NCBI GenBank assembly: GCA_963666415.2
Contig: CAXXPD010000003.1
Location: forward strand, 1,736,001-1,800,000
Origin: Bin87 sp963666415
GTDB lineage: Bacteria; Chloroflexota; Dehalococcoidia; Lucifugimonadales; UBA3495
Reading direction: 5' to 3'
Length of the DNA: 64,000 nucleotides
Of this stretch, positions 52,446 to 61,487 are shown piece after piece. A program made the translations under genes and the position numbers. Under the pieces are notes generated by a model. It worked only from the letters and a program-made list of their open reading frames with translations. It did no database searches and was not told where the DNA came from. Position 1 is the stretch's first letter. Each line of letters opens with the position of its first letter.

Positions 52446-54257
52446 TCAGCAACGAACCACCCCACCTACACCATCTTGACTCGACGCATTAACCCGTCTT
52501 GCCAACGACGGGCTGAAGCACACGTAGCAGATCAACCACCAAGCGTAGAAGCAAATATCTGAATAGAACTCATCGGAAGGCATCAAACCATGACTCATAC
52601 GGTCCCTTAATCTTGGCCCGTACCTGTCGGTAAACAAAATCCTCATCTCTTTCACGAGGTCGTCGCCCAGCACATCTACCAATGCTTCCAAACTCAAGAT
52701 GCGACCCATCTGGAATACATCCTGGTAGCCCATTTTGTCCATTGAAGACACCTCAACCCCTTCCCCAGACAAAAGGTGCCGCAGACCGTTCTCAAATTGC
52801 GGCAACAACACCGACATAGCGCCCACCATGTCGCCCCTGAGCCCTGACAGGATACCCTTCACAAACAAACCTTCGTGTCCTAACGGAACGAGAGGACTAT
52901 TCCAGACAACCCCATAAACATCATCGATGCAAGGAGCGTGCTCCAGCATAACCTGTTGTACCGCTGGTCGAATAATCGCAGAACCAAACATCTGTTGGAA
53001 CCACGACGCGTATCTCACAAGGTCCTCCCAAGTGGATTCCTCAGAACCTTCCGAATTCCAAGACGAACCACGGGCGACTACTCGCCCATCCGAATCCAAT
53101 GTGGACCGCGCCGCGAGACGTAACCACACTGAATTTTCCCAATCCGTTCTCACAGCCTCCCCTACGTCATCGAAATTGATTGGCGGATGAATCATCAACA
53201 ATCGCCACCAGGCATCAGCAAAGCTATACCCACGCACCCACGCACGCGCTTCATCAGCAACGTCCGAGAAATCCGTGGCCGGCAGTTCCAAGGTAGTCAT
53301 AGAATCGACGACCCCTTGTTGCGCAGTCCTCAGCATCACGTAAACGTCCCCCGCCTTACCGCGATCTGGAATCTCCCGGTAAGCCACGTGGGCCTTCTCC
53401 AAACGATCTGCAGCCGCCATGTTATTCCCTGACTCAAGATGCAGAACCCCTTCATCTTCCAGACACGCGGCAAAGCGTTCCTTCGCCGACCGCACACCCG
53501 CGCCATCTCCCAAGATGCGACGACAAACCTCCAGATTAGACAGGTGAACGCGAGCCCTCTCGAACCCCATCGCGTCCCGAGCGACCGTCGCAGCCTTATC
53601 GCACAAAAACGCCAGACGATCCAAATCTCCAAAGCGGAATTCCAACAACAACGCTACCAACCTGCAGGTAAGGTACATAGGATCCTCTCCGTCCAACGAC
53701 AAGACCGTACCTCCAATTTCCGATAAAACAGAGTCTTTGAGATCGCCACGCCCCAACGACACTGCCAACCTGAGAGATCGCTCGCATCTCTCGACATACG
53801 GAACCCAATCGTCCGGGTCCATCAAACGCCTCGCGCTAGCGAGATATGCTTCCACGGCGCCAACAGCAGCAGAACAATCTCGGTTCGACTCCCAAGCTAT
53901 GTCCAACAATCGTCCCCGAAACTCGGGATCCCTGACGCGAAGACCTAAGACGCCTATCGCCTCTCCAACTACCCCCTTAAGGTCAGAAGGAATTATCGTG
54001 CGGCGACCCTCCCACACTGCCATGGGCGCGAACGGCTCCGATGTATTGCTAGGCTCAAACATCATGTCAGCAATTTGGGCGAGCACATGCCAAGATTCCG
54101 CGTCAACGATGTTGCCATCCACTCGACATTCTTCCCCTTTGGCGGACAACACACGGCTATACGCGTGGCACTCAAGTTTGTCACTCACCGATAGCGTCTC
54201 ATCGACTCGCAAGGCACACAACGCATCCGCAGTAATGGAAATCTGACCAAGCATCAC
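52446..54257 (-). CDS. DUF4209-like protein with HEPN-type R-x4-H motif
   Basis: A 603-residue protein, predicted soluble. Long helical repeats fill residues 60-330 (TPR-like look, no clear consensus). The C-terminal third reads GLFVKGILSGLRGDMVGAMSVLLPQFENGLRHLL and MGRILSLEALVDVLGDDLVKEMRILFTDRYGPRLRDRMSHGLM. The segment LRDRMSHG (R551, D552, H556) matches the R-[N/D/H]-x3-H active site of HEPN RNases and the RN...HG signature of DUF4209. It has lower GC than its neighbours by eye. It lies between IS66 copy 2 and a REP element, so transfer is likely. Start: GTG 54257 (GGAG 7 bp upstream) or ATG 54254. HEPN proteins are frequent abortive-infection toxins; function here is inferred. Confidence 0.6.
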   Translation of the reverse strand: MMLGQISITADALCALRVDETLSVSDKLECHAYSRVLSAKGEECRVDGNIVDAESWHVLAQIADMMFEPSNTSEPFAPMAVWEGRRTIIPSDLKGVVGEAIGVLGLRVRDPEFRGRLLDIAWESNRDCSAAVGAVEAYLASARRLMDPDDWVPYVERCERSLRLAVSLGRGDLKDSVLSEIGGTVLSLDGEDPMYLTCRLVALLLEFRFGDLDRLAFLCDKAATVARDAMGFERARVHLSNLEVCRRILGDGAGVRSAKERFAACLEDEGVLHLESGNNMAAADRLEKAHVAYREIPDRGKAGDVYVMLRTAQQGVVDSMTTLELPATDFSDVADEARAWVRGYSFADAWWRLLMIHPPINFDDVGEAVRTDWENSVWLRLAARSTLDSDGRVVARGSSWNSEGSEESTWEDLVRYASWFQQMFGSAIIRPAVQQVMLEHAPCIDDVYGVVWNSPLVPLGHEGLFVKGILSGLRGDMVGAMSVLLPQFENGLRHLLSGEGVEVSSMDKMGYQDVFQMGRILSLEALVDVLGDDLVKEMRILFTDRYGPRLRDRMSHGLMPSDEFYSDICFYAWWLICYVCFSPSLARRVNASSQDGVGGVVRC

Positions 54258-54883
54258 GATTCATCTCCAGAGGTCGAGAACGAACCACCAGTACCTCAAT
54301 GGTAGCACCGCAACGAACAAAGCAGCGGTGCCCACAACGCGCCGCCGCCCTATTTGTGCCCAATCAAGCGAATACCTAATTCGACACCCAAGCCACGAAA
54401 TCCGAAACGTGACGGGATCACTTTGAGATATGCAATCCTCTCATCACTAAGCGAAGCCACGAAATTGGATACCCGCTCGCGTTCGGTACCCAAGAAACAA
54501 GCAGCCGAGACGGCCCTGCCTCACGCCGGCAACCTGAACCCTCGGCAAACCAGCCAAACCATGGAAACGTAATTCGTCACGAATATGACGTTTTCAGACC
54601 CCCCACCCAGCAAATTCCGAGTAGCGAAATTTCCTCACGGTCACGCGTACCTACTTTAATCTGTCATTGCGAGCAGCGCCCGCCCATCCCGAGCTCGTCG
54701 AGGGACGTGTCAATCTCGATGAGGTTGAACACACGTCGGCGAACCGCCGTTGCTACGGCGACGAGATTGCCACGCTACGTTCGCAATGACAAAGTGGGTA
54801 CGCATGAGGCGCCCATGCGCGCAACACACCAACGTCAATTACTCGCCCAACCCCCACGGAGGCGGCTCGAAACCGCCACCAGT
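54258..54883. other. 626-bp region without a convincing gene
   Basis: It holds a REP/MITE-like element (54633-54809). A 72-codon plus-strand ORF at 54354-54572 has no recognisable features and is not accepted. Base composition is less GC-rich than the flanking housekeeping genes. Confidence 0.6.
54633..54809. repeat. REP/MITE-like palindromic repeat C
   Basis: Outer arms CCTCACGGTCACGCGTACC/GGGTACGCATGAGG and inner arms GTCATTGCGAGC/TCGCAATGAC enclose a core (GAGGTTGAACA.. CGTCGGCGAACCGCCGTTGCT) that is the inverse of repeat B at 22722. An extra 35-bp insert (CCCGCCCATCCCGAGCTCGT region) is present near the left inner arm. Confidence 0.8.
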
Positions 54884-55145
54884 TTAGTTGATGTCCTCCG
54901 CCAACCCGTCGGCGCCAACTCGGACACCAATCAGATGGGCGGCTTTCTCGTTGTAAATATTGACCGCTTCGCTATCGGGGCCGCCCGTGCGCTCCAACCA
55001 CTTGGGCAGCACGCTGTTGCGTCCGGCATCGTACAGCACAGCCTGAATTTCCGGCGAGAATTCGACGTAGGTCATCCCGCTTTCGGTATTCTCCCGGATT
55101 CCTTCTTCGGCCCACCTCCCTTGGCAAAAATGCGGGATCCCGCTT
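54884..55145 (-). pseudogene. C-terminal fragment of a second DctP-like protein
   Basis: About 87 codons: HFCQGRWAEEGIRENTESGMTYVEFSPEIQAVLYDAGRNSVLPKWLERTGGPDSEAVNIYNEKAAHLIGV. They are paralogous to the end of the upstream dctP (EHFAPTAVEENILEGMQLVEF ... VVPGWMERVGGPTSEAAIIFNDLVAPIVGV). It sits in the position of a tandem duplicate or a recombination remnant and has no start or N-terminal domain. Its left end cannot be placed exactly. Confidence 0.7.
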
Positions 55146-55195
55146 TCGGGCCTGTTCTGCTCCGCTTGACTGCACTGCCGCCAATCATTGCAACC

Positions 55196-55231
55196 AAAAA
55201 CGCTGGGCCACCCGCAGAGGGCAACCCAGCG
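55196..55231 (-). terminator. Intrinsic terminator after dctP
   Basis: On the minus strand CGCTGGG, a 17-nt loop, CCCAGCG then TTTTT (55200-55196), 31 bp after the dctP stop. It separates dctP from the second DctP fragment. Confidence 0.8.
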
Positions 55232-55261
55232 CTGAAGTCACGGGGTTAGTCGGTCGTGCCG

Positions 55262-55670
55262 TTATTGAATGGCAGAGGCACTACCGTCGTCATTGATTTG
55301 CACACCCACGATAGGGGCCACCAGATCGTTGAAAATGATCGCCGCTTCAGACGTAGGTCCGCCAACGCGTTCCATCCAACCTGGCACGACATTCTCAATA
55401 GCAGATCGCATTTGGGCGGTTTTCATCTCGTCGGTGAACTCTACCAGTTGCATCCCTTCCAGAATGTTTTCCTCCACGGCAGTGGGGGCAAAATGCTCGA
55501 AGAGCAATTGGCGGTTCAGATAGGCGTGTCGTGCGCCTTCCTCCAGCACGATGTTCTGCAAGTCCTTGGGCATGTCATCCCGACGGGCATGGCTGATGGT
55601 AAACCAACTGTGGCCTACCGAAACGATCGGCCCGACCAGGTAGTCTGCCACTTCGTACCAACGGAGCCCC
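55262..55670 (-). pseudogene. dctP: dctP, 3' part (TRAP substrate-binding protein)
   Basis: About 135 codons: GLRWYEVADYLVGPIVSVGHSWFTISHARRDDMPKDLQNIVLEEGARHAYLNRQLLFEHFAP to the C-terminus. Typical of the end of DctP proteins (W/YEVA.Y......S...F.I....W..MP.D.Q). It is cut from the middle part by MITE copy 2. Removing the MITE plus one TA gives a continuous frame with the middle part, apart from a TAG at the join where a Tyr codon would be expected. Confidence 0.8.
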
Positions 55671-55672
55671 TA

Positions 55673-55845
55673 GAGGTCTGGCCGGAAAGCCATTGGCCGG
55701 ATTTTGCGCTACTCCAAGTAGACGTATTACAGTCGTATACGGCGTGATAGTGTATGCAATACGTTTCAAGAACCCATCATTACATCGATAATCGACGTCA
55801 AGAAAATAACGGCTTGTGGAGAATCGGGGTTCCCGGCCAGATTTC
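55673..55845. mobile_element. 173-bp MITE, copy 2 (inside dctP)
   Basis: Flanked by TA at 55671-55672 and 55846-55847; inverted ends GAGGTCTGGCCGGAAA and GAAATCTGGCCGGGAA. Same orientation and length as copy 1 at 25558, with roughly 90% identity by eye. Confidence 0.9.
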
Positions 55846-55847
55846 TA

Positions 55848-56384
55848 GCCGCAGGAACCACACGAAATCGCGCCGTCAATGACACCACGCTCCAGGGCCG
55901 TGTACACGTCGGCGAAGGCAATGAACTGTAGGTCAGCGCCCATACCGGATAGCAGGTCGCTGAGCACGGTGCTGTGACTACGTACCTTCAAACCCTGCAG
56001 TGCGTCCAGGCTGGCCACTTCTGGTTTTGCGAAAATGTAGTTGTGGGCCGTCATCATGTACGCCACCTGCACGCCGCCATTGGCTTCGGTTATTTCAGCC
56101 ATCTTGGGTTGAATGGCATCGATCACCGCCAACTGCGCCGCTTGCGTCGGGAACAGGCCCCACAGGTTGCTCATGTCCATAATTGGGTGGTCGCCGCCGA
56201 CGTAACCAGAATAAATTTGCGCTGAATCCAGTGTGCCGTCCTCTACCAAGCGCAGCGAGTCGGGCCCAGCGATGCCCAATTCAGGGAACGATGACACTTC
56301 AAATTTTACCTGGCCATTGGTGCGTCGAAAGATGCGTTCAGCAAAGCCAATGTCCTCAGTTTCCTTGTAGTTGCCAATAGCTAA
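55848..56384 (-). pseudogene. dctP: dctP, middle part
   Basis: About 179 codons: AIGNYKETEDIGFAERIFRRTNGQVKFEVSSFPELG, GTLDSAQIYSGYVGGDHPIMDMSNLWGLF, FAKPEVASLDALQGLKVRSHSTVLSDLLSGMGADLQFIAFADVYTALERGVIDGAI. This is the core of a DctP periplasmic carboxylate-binding protein, with G-KVR (arginine ligand region) and EVYTAL.RG.VDG. Its 5' edge at 56384 is the target duplication of IS1380; the frame continues exactly into the N-terminal part at 58115. Confidence 0.85.
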
Positions 56385-56386
56385 AC

Positions 56387-58114
56387 CCCAATCCACCGAA
56401 AAGATGAGTGTCGCGGTGTGCTGAAGGGGTAAGAAAGTGCTCCTGTGCATCTGGGATAATGGCTTTTGAAACAGGAAACCGTCCCCAGGCCAGGAGCACC
56501 CAAAAGATGCTAGCAGATGACCACCCCGACCGCATCCAAATCGCCTTTGACGACCACCGCCTGGTGGCCAATGCTGGGCTGATCCTGCCAGCCACGCTGG
56601 GCCGGCATCTGGGCCGGCCCGAACTGGTTGACCGGCACCTGGACCTGGGTCGCGCCCCAGGCCGAGCCAACACCGGCGACAAGGTGATGACGCTGGTGGC
56701 TTCTGCTCTGGCCGGAGGAGACTGCATTGACGACGCCGACGTGCTGCGCACCGGCGGGACGGCTAGCGCCATCGGCTGCGTAGTCAAGGCGCCATCCACC
56801 CTGGGGACCTTCCTGCGCAGTTTCCGGTGGGGCCACGTCCGCCAACTGGATCGGGTCAGCCGGGAGCTGCTGGCCCGGGCCTGGTCGGCTGGGGCCGGAC
56901 CCGGCGACGGGCCGTTGACCATCGACCTGGACTCCACCATCTGCGAGACATACGGTCTGGCCAAGGAGGGGGCGCGCGACCACGGCTACACCGGCCAGCG
57001 AGGCTATCACCCGCTGCTGGCCATTGCCGCCGGCACCGGCGACGTGCTGATGGCTCGGCTGCGCAAGGGCCGCGCCAACACCGTTCGGGGCGCCGCTCAC
57101 TTTCTACGCGAGACGGTGGGGCGGGTACGCTACGGCGGGGCCAGGGGACAACTCACGGTGCGGACTGACAGCGGCTTCTACACCCACGCCATCGTCGCCG
57201 TCTGCCGCAAGATGGATGTGCGCTACTCCATCACCGTCCGCCAGCAAGCCCGCCTGCGGAATATCATCGAGGCCATACCCGAGACTGACTGGACGCCGAT
57301 TCCCTACTGGATGGACGGCGCCGCCGACGTGGCGGAGACCACCTACGTCCCCTTCCAGGATGAGCCCGACGCCGCACCGGTGCGGCTCATCGTCCGGCGG
57401 GTGCAGCCCACGCCCGGCTCCCAGCTGGCCCTCTTCGCCAGCTACCGCTATCACGGCTGCATCACCGACCGAGACGGGGACACCCTGGCACTGGAGGCCG
57501 ACCATCGGCGCCACGCCGAGATCGAGAACGCCATCCGAGACCTCAAGTACGGCGTCGGGCTCAACCATCTCCCCTCAGGCCGCTTCGCCGCCAACGGCGC
57601 CTGGCGGGCGGTGCAGGTGATGGCCCACAACCTGGCCCGCTGGACCGCGCGCATCGGTCTGGGTGAGCAACTGGTAACCACCAAGACCCTCCGACGACGC
57701 TTCTTCTCCCTCGCCGGACGGCTCACCCGCTCGGCGCGCCGCCTCACTTTGCATCTGCCCCAGCGCTGGCCCTGGAAAAACCAGTTCAGTCGCGCCTTGG
57801 CTCGATTGCGAGCAATTCCACTCCCAGCCTGACGGCACCGCTGGTGTCAACGCCGACGGAGATCTGACCCACTCACCAGACTACCCGACCGCCTCGCAGA
57901 CTTGCGCCAGGCTGGTCCCCGAGCGTCTCTTGCTGCACACTACCCTGACAATTTCGCCCAGCATCGCCACCGCGGGCCGCCATCATCGTGTCTGTGTGGC
58001 TATCTCACGCCGCCCTCATCCCCATCTATTGGAATCGGGCTTGCCCCGTTCGCCTTCCCTTGCCCATCATCCCTGGTGTCAACGCCACGGCCCATCGCTT
58101 CGGTGGATTCGGGT
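56387..58114 (+). mobile_element. IS1380-family insertion sequence (inside dctP)
   Basis: About 1.73 kb. Near-perfect inverted ends: CCCAATCCACCGAA at left, and TTCGGTGGATTCGGG at right. The target sequence TAAAC is duplicated at 56382-56386 and 58115-58119. Ends could be one or two bases off, since TAAACC is shared and IS1380 elements usually duplicate 4 bp. The 280 bp after the transposase are non-coding. Confidence 0.82.
56459..57832 (+). CDS. IS1380 family transposase
   Basis: A 457-residue IS1380-type DDE transposase. Seen: HRLVANAGLILPATLGRHLG and DCIDDADVLRTGGTA at the N-terminus, GPLTIDLDSTICETYGLAKEGARDHGYTGQRGYHPLLAIAAGTGDVL with the first catalytic aspartate (family motif DLDST/S..E..G), TVRTDSGFYTHAIVAVC with the second, and HAEIENAIRDLKYGVGLNHLPSGRFAANGAWRAV with the glutamate. 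The start is taken at ATG 56459 (MAFETGNRPQ). The frame is intact. Confidence 0.9.
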   Translation: MAFETGNRPQARSTQKMLADDHPDRIQIAFDDHRLVANAGLILPATLGRHLGRPELVDRHLDLGRAPGRANTGDKVMTLVASALAGGDCIDDADVLRTGGTASAIGCVVKAPSTLGTFLRSFRWGHVRQLDRVSRELLARAWSAGAGPGDGPLTIDLDSTICETYGLAKEGARDHGYTGQRGYHPLLAIAAGTGDVLMARLRKGRANTVRGAAHFLRETVGRVRYGGARGQLTVRTDSGFYTHAIVAVCRKMDVRYSITVRQQARLRNIIEAIPETDWTPIPYWMDGAADVAETTYVPFQDEPDAAPVRLIVRRVQPTPGSQLALFASYRYHGCITDRDGDTLALEADHRRHAEIENAIRDLKYGVGLNHLPSGRFAANGAWRAVQVMAHNLARWTARIGLGEQLVTTKTLRRRFFSLAGRLTRSARRLTLHLPQRWPWKNQFSRALARLRAIPLPA

Positions 58115-58555
58115 TAAACCGCAGTCAACGAGAGTACGGTTGATGCAGGCCATCTGCATCTCGAAATTGTGGCCTTCGGAAACCAGGGGAGTCAGGTTGA
58201 AGTTGATGCCGTCCTCCACGCCGCACGACCAGCCGGATGGGCTACCGCCGCCGTGAACGTCCGGAACCATCGCCGCGGTTTCACCGTCGCATTGGGTGGC
58301 CGACAACGCTTCTGGGCCGTCAGCCGTTTGCGTTACGTGGATGGTTACTTCCCCGATTTTACGGGCGCCCCCTTCGTCTATCATCGCTTCCGTAGCCGAC
58401 GGCTCCATCGCTTCAGTGGCGGCCGGCTGCATCACCTCGGTAGCGGCTGCCGCCACCGCTTCCGTCGCTGCCGGGGCAGCTTCTTCTGCTGGGCTGCACG
58501 CCAGCGCTGCAACAGCCAGCAAAGCGATTAGGCCGGCAAATATCCTTTTTGTCAT
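58115..58555 (-). pseudogene. dctP: dctP, 5' part with lipoprotein signal
   Basis: 147 codons. MTKRIFAGLIALLAVAALAC is a lipoprotein signal ending in ALAC. It is followed by an Ala/Thr/Glu repeat linker (AATEAMEP-like units), then VTIHVTQTADGPEALSATQCDGE and FEMQMACINRTLVDCGL. The frame continues across the removed IS1380 into the middle part (…CGL-AIGNYKE…). The linker type is usual for Chloroflexota solute-binding lipoproteins. GGAGG precedes ATG 58555. Current translation would run on into the IS and stop after about 11 codons. Confidence 0.75.
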
Positions 58556-58611
58556 CGCCTGGACCCCTCCATTCCTCAATTCGCGATTGTGCCGACTAGG
58601 GCGTGTTCACA

Positions 58612-58904
58612 CTAACGCAGTGCATCGAGAATGAGTGCGAATGAGATGAACCCGAGGAAGAGCACGTCGAGCTTCTCAAAGCGCGAGAAGATGCGGCGAA
58701 ATCCCTTCAACCGACGGAATAACCGCTCGATCTCATTCCGCCTCTGGTACATCTCCCGGTCATACGCCCAGGGGTGTACACGGGTGCTCAAGGGTGGCAC
58801 CACCGGCATGAACCCCAAGGCCAAGGCGAGTTGGCGGGTCTCATTGCCCTCATATGCCCGGTCCATCAACAGGGACAGGCCCGGGCGTTGCGGGCCAAGA
58901 CGAG
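58612..58904 (-). pseudogene. IS5-type transposase, 3' part
   Basis: About 97 codons: LGPQRPGLSLLMDRAYEGNETRQLALALGFMPVVPP and YQRRNEIERLFRRLKGFRRIFSRFEKLDVLFLGF, containing the second catalytic aspartate (MDRAYEG) and the glutamate (RRNEIERLF). Cut off from the 5' part by IS21; the codon join across the duplicated ACGAG is in frame (…KLLTR-LGPQRP…). Confidence 0.85.
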
Positions 58905-58982
58905 TGTCAATTTTCATGGTCATTAGGCCGGCGATTTTCACGGACATCCAGCCACCCTGGGAGCGCGGTGAATTGACTATTA

Positions 58983-59768
58983 TCAGGTTGTAGTTTGCGG
59001 GTCAATCACCCCCTTTGCGGCCAGTAGAGCGCGGTGTGGCGAGAGTCGTTCCCGGTAGCTGGCGCCTTCGATGACGATCTGGTAGCTGGCGTTGGCCAGG
59101 CGATCCAGCGCGCTGTTGCCCAGGATGGGGTCATCGAAGAGACCCAGCCATTCGTCCACGGCCCGGTTGCTGGTGATGATGAAGCTGGACGCCCGATGCC
59201 GATTGAGGATGAGTTCGTAGAGGTCGGCGGACTGCTGGGCGGTCAGGCCATGGAGACCCAGGTCATCGAGGATGAGCAGGTCGGGCGTGAGGAAAGACCG
59301 GAAGGTACGGTCCACCGAGTTGTCCACTCTGGCCTGGGTCAGGGCCTTGAAGAAGTCGTCGGCGTGGCTGAAGCGCACGGAGTATCCGGCGCGGACGGCG
59401 GCGTAGCCCAGGGCCTGGGCGAAGAAGCTCTTGCCGACACCGGCGGGGCCCACCAGTAGGACGTGTTCGTGCCGGTCGAGAAACTCCAGGGAGAATACAG
59501 CGTCCAGCAGGCGGCGGTCCAGGGTAATTGACGCCGACCAGTCGAAGTCCTCCAGGCGGCAGGTCTCCTCGAAACCGGCATTGTGCAGCCGGAGTTCGGT
59601 GCGGCGGTGGGCGCGGCGATTGACCTCGTCGCTGAGGATGATTTCCAGGAATGAGGCGTAGTCCAGCTGCTCCCTACGGGCCAGGGCGATGCGTTCCGGC
59701 AGGGTGCTGGCCAAAGCGCCCAGCTTGAGGCTCTTGAGCAGCGGGGTGAGTTCGGTGGTTCGGGTCAT
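58983..59768 (-). CDS. istB: IS21 helper ATPase IstB
   Basis: A 261-residue DnaC-like AAA+ ATPase that regulates IstA target capture. Seen: TELTPLLKSLKLGALASTLPERI at the N-terminus, HVLLVGPAGVGKSFFAQALGYAAV (Walker A), LLILDDLGLHGLTAQQSADLYELI (Walker B) and SFIITSNRAVDEWLGLFDDPILGNSALDRL (sensor 1). ATG 59768 is preferred because GAGGAG lies 7 bp upstream, 11 bp after the istA stop; the in-frame ATG at 59783 overlaps istA. Confidence 0.93.
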   Translation of the reverse strand: MTRTTELTPLLKSLKLGALASTLPERIALARREQLDYASFLEIILSDEVNRRAHRRTELRLHNAGFEETCRLEDFDWSASITLDRRLLDAVFSLEFLDRHEHVLLVGPAGVGKSFFAQALGYAAVRAGYSVRFSHADDFFKALTQARVDNSVDRTFRSFLTPDLLILDDLGLHGLTAQQSADLYELILNRHRASSFIITSNRAVDEWLGLFDDPILGNSALDRLANASYQIVIEGASYRERLSPHRALLAAKGVIDPQTTT

Positions 59769-59779
59769 GGGTAATCTCC

Positions 59780-61324
59780 TCATGCTGACTGACGGCGGTA
59801 TGCGGTGTAAGCGAAGACGCTACCGGGACGGGCGAAGCGGCCCGGCGGCATGGGCAAGGGCAGCTGGGGCATGGCCTCCTGTTCCAGGGCCTGCACCAGG
59901 ATGCGTTCCAATCGGCGCACGTCGATGAGATCCACGGCCAGGGCCCGACGACAGGCGGCGTCCAGACGCTGCGCCGTGTAACGCTCGCCCAGACGCAGCA
60001 GCTTGTGTCCCTGCCGGATCTTGGCCCAGGGCAGGGGGCCGTCGAAGAGACGCTCAGCGTATTCGCCCACCGCCGGTCCCAGTGTCGCCGCGCTGCGCTG
60101 GATGCGATCCGGCGCTCTGGTGGTGTAGGCGGAAAGCTCGGCGGGGTAATCGTCGGGATCGGTGGAGCGTCCGCCCTGGGGCTGGCGGAGGTGGGTCTTG
60201 ATCAGCTGGCCCCGGTGATAGATGTGCACCAACTTGCTGCCCAGCCGGATTTCCACCTGCTGACGCGGCGGGCACCGGTCCGATGGCACCGAATACAGGG
60301 CCTGCTGACACTGGATGTGATGGTCGGGATGGACCTTGGCATTGCGCCAGTCGGCGATTTCGTAGGGCTCGCCGTCCCAGGGCAGCAGGGTGTGGCGCTC
60401 CTCATCCTGGAAAACCACCAGGGGCTTCCGGCGAGTGGTGCCATGGACGCGCATTCCGGCCACCTCCAGACACCAGCGCTGGGCTTCGGCCCTCAGGTGG
60501 GGCAGACCGTGGAAATCGCCGCCCTTGAAGAAGCGCTCCCTAACGTACTGCACGCCACGCTCCACCTTGGGCTTGTCCTTGGGTTTCCGCACCCGCGCCG
60601 CATCGGCGATGAAACCCCGGTGCTGCGAGTATTCCAGGAAGCCTCTGGTGAAGCGCGGATGCAGCGGGTCTGGTCCCGCCACCGCTGGCGGGCAATTGTC
60701 GATGACCAGATAGCGGGGCACCCCGCCGAAGCAGACCCACGCCGCTTCCAGTCCGGCGATGATGTCCTCCAGCGTCTGCCCATGGGTCGGCCAGACGAAG
60801 CTGTGCCGCGAGTAAGCTAGCACGATGATCAGCCCCCACACCGCCCGCCGGCGGCCTGTCGCTGGGTCCACAATCATGCCCAACCGGCCGAAGTCCATCT
60901 CCGCCACCTCCCCGGGCGCGGTGTCCTCCATGCGCACCGTGGTCTGGCTGCGCCGCCGCCAGTTCCGCTTCAGAACGAAGCGGCGCAACGACGGATACGA
61001 TACCGGACACCCCCGCGCTGCCAGCAACTCCCGGATGCGGGTCAGCTGCAGCCGGTCGCCGGTGAGCCACTGGTAAATCTGGTCCGCCCACGGCTCCAGC
61101 AGGTCCTGCCCGGGCGTCACCGCCTGCCGCGGCCCCGGCTGCCCAATCGTCGCCAGCCGACTCAGCTGCTCCGCGGTGGCAACCAGCCCATCCCGAACGA
61201 TGCCCTCCTCTTGGGCTGCCGCCACGTACTTGGCGATGGTATCTCTCGACAAGCCGGTGCCCAACGCAATCTTGCGTTGGCTATCCCCCGCCTGCCAACG
61301 GCGAATGATCTCTTGTATTTCCAT
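59780..61324 (-). CDS. istA: IS21 transposase IstA
   Basis: A 514-residue IS21 transposase. Seen: MEIQEIIRRWQAGDSQRKIALGTGLSRDTIAKYV (helix-turn-helix), GEVAEMDFGRLGMIVDPATGRRRAVWGLIIVLAYSRHSFVWPTHGQTLEDI (rve domain, first Asp), GVPRYLVIDNCPPAV (second Asp) and KPKDKPKVERGVQYVRERF (Glu). ATG 61324 has GGGAGG 9 bp upstream. It overlaps or abuts istB, as in all IS21 elements. The frame is intact. Confidence 0.93.
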   Translation of the reverse strand: MEIQEIIRRWQAGDSQRKIALGTGLSRDTIAKYVAAAQEEGIVRDGLVATAEQLSRLATIGQPGPRQAVTPGQDLLEPWADQIYQWLTGDRLQLTRIRELLAARGCPVSYPSLRRFVLKRNWRRRSQTTVRMEDTAPGEVAEMDFGRLGMIVDPATGRRRAVWGLIIVLAYSRHSFVWPTHGQTLEDIIAGLEAAWVCFGGVPRYLVIDNCPPAVAGPDPLHPRFTRGFLEYSQHRGFIADAARVRKPKDKPKVERGVQYVRERFFKGGDFHGLPHLRAEAQRWCLEVAGMRVHGTTRRKPLVVFQDEERHTLLPWDGEPYEIADWRNAKVHPDHHIQCQQALYSVPSDRCPPRQQVEIRLGSKLVHIYHRGQLIKTHLRQPQGGRSTDPDDYPAELSAYTTRAPDRIQRSAATLGPAVGEYAERLFDGPLPWAKIRQGHKLLRLGERYTAQRLDAACRRALAVDLIDVRRLERILVQALEQEAMPQLPLPMPPGRFARPGSVFAYTAYRRQSA

Positions 61325-61487
61325 TCTGGAAACCTCCCGGTATGCCATCGCTGCACCTCAATTCCAAAGTGCGGCAATGATCGCCGATGTGGCTCCCAAA
61401 GTGGCCTAATGACCCTGAAAATCTGGTGGGTAGATCCTGAAAAACTCCCAATTCACTGGCCTATAGATCCTGAACAATGACAACGAG

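Larger units (their letters stand above)
58905..61482 (-). mobile_element. IS21-family insertion sequence inside the IS5 element
   Basis: 2578 bp with TG...CA ends. The ends carry related repeats: TGTCAATTTTCATGGTCATT on the left, TGTCATTGTTCAGGATCTAT on the right (opposite strand). The target duplication is ACGAG (58900-58904 and 61483-61487). It encodes istA and istB, both intact. Confidence 0.9.

Noticed and set aside
54354..54572. 72-codon plus-strand ORF
   Set aside because: No ribosome-binding site, no recognisable motif, basic low-complexity composition; probably chance.
58556..58598. dctP promoter
   Set aside because: Only 43 bp remain between the dctP start and the IS5 element, and no -10/-35 pair is visible; the native promoter was probably displaced.
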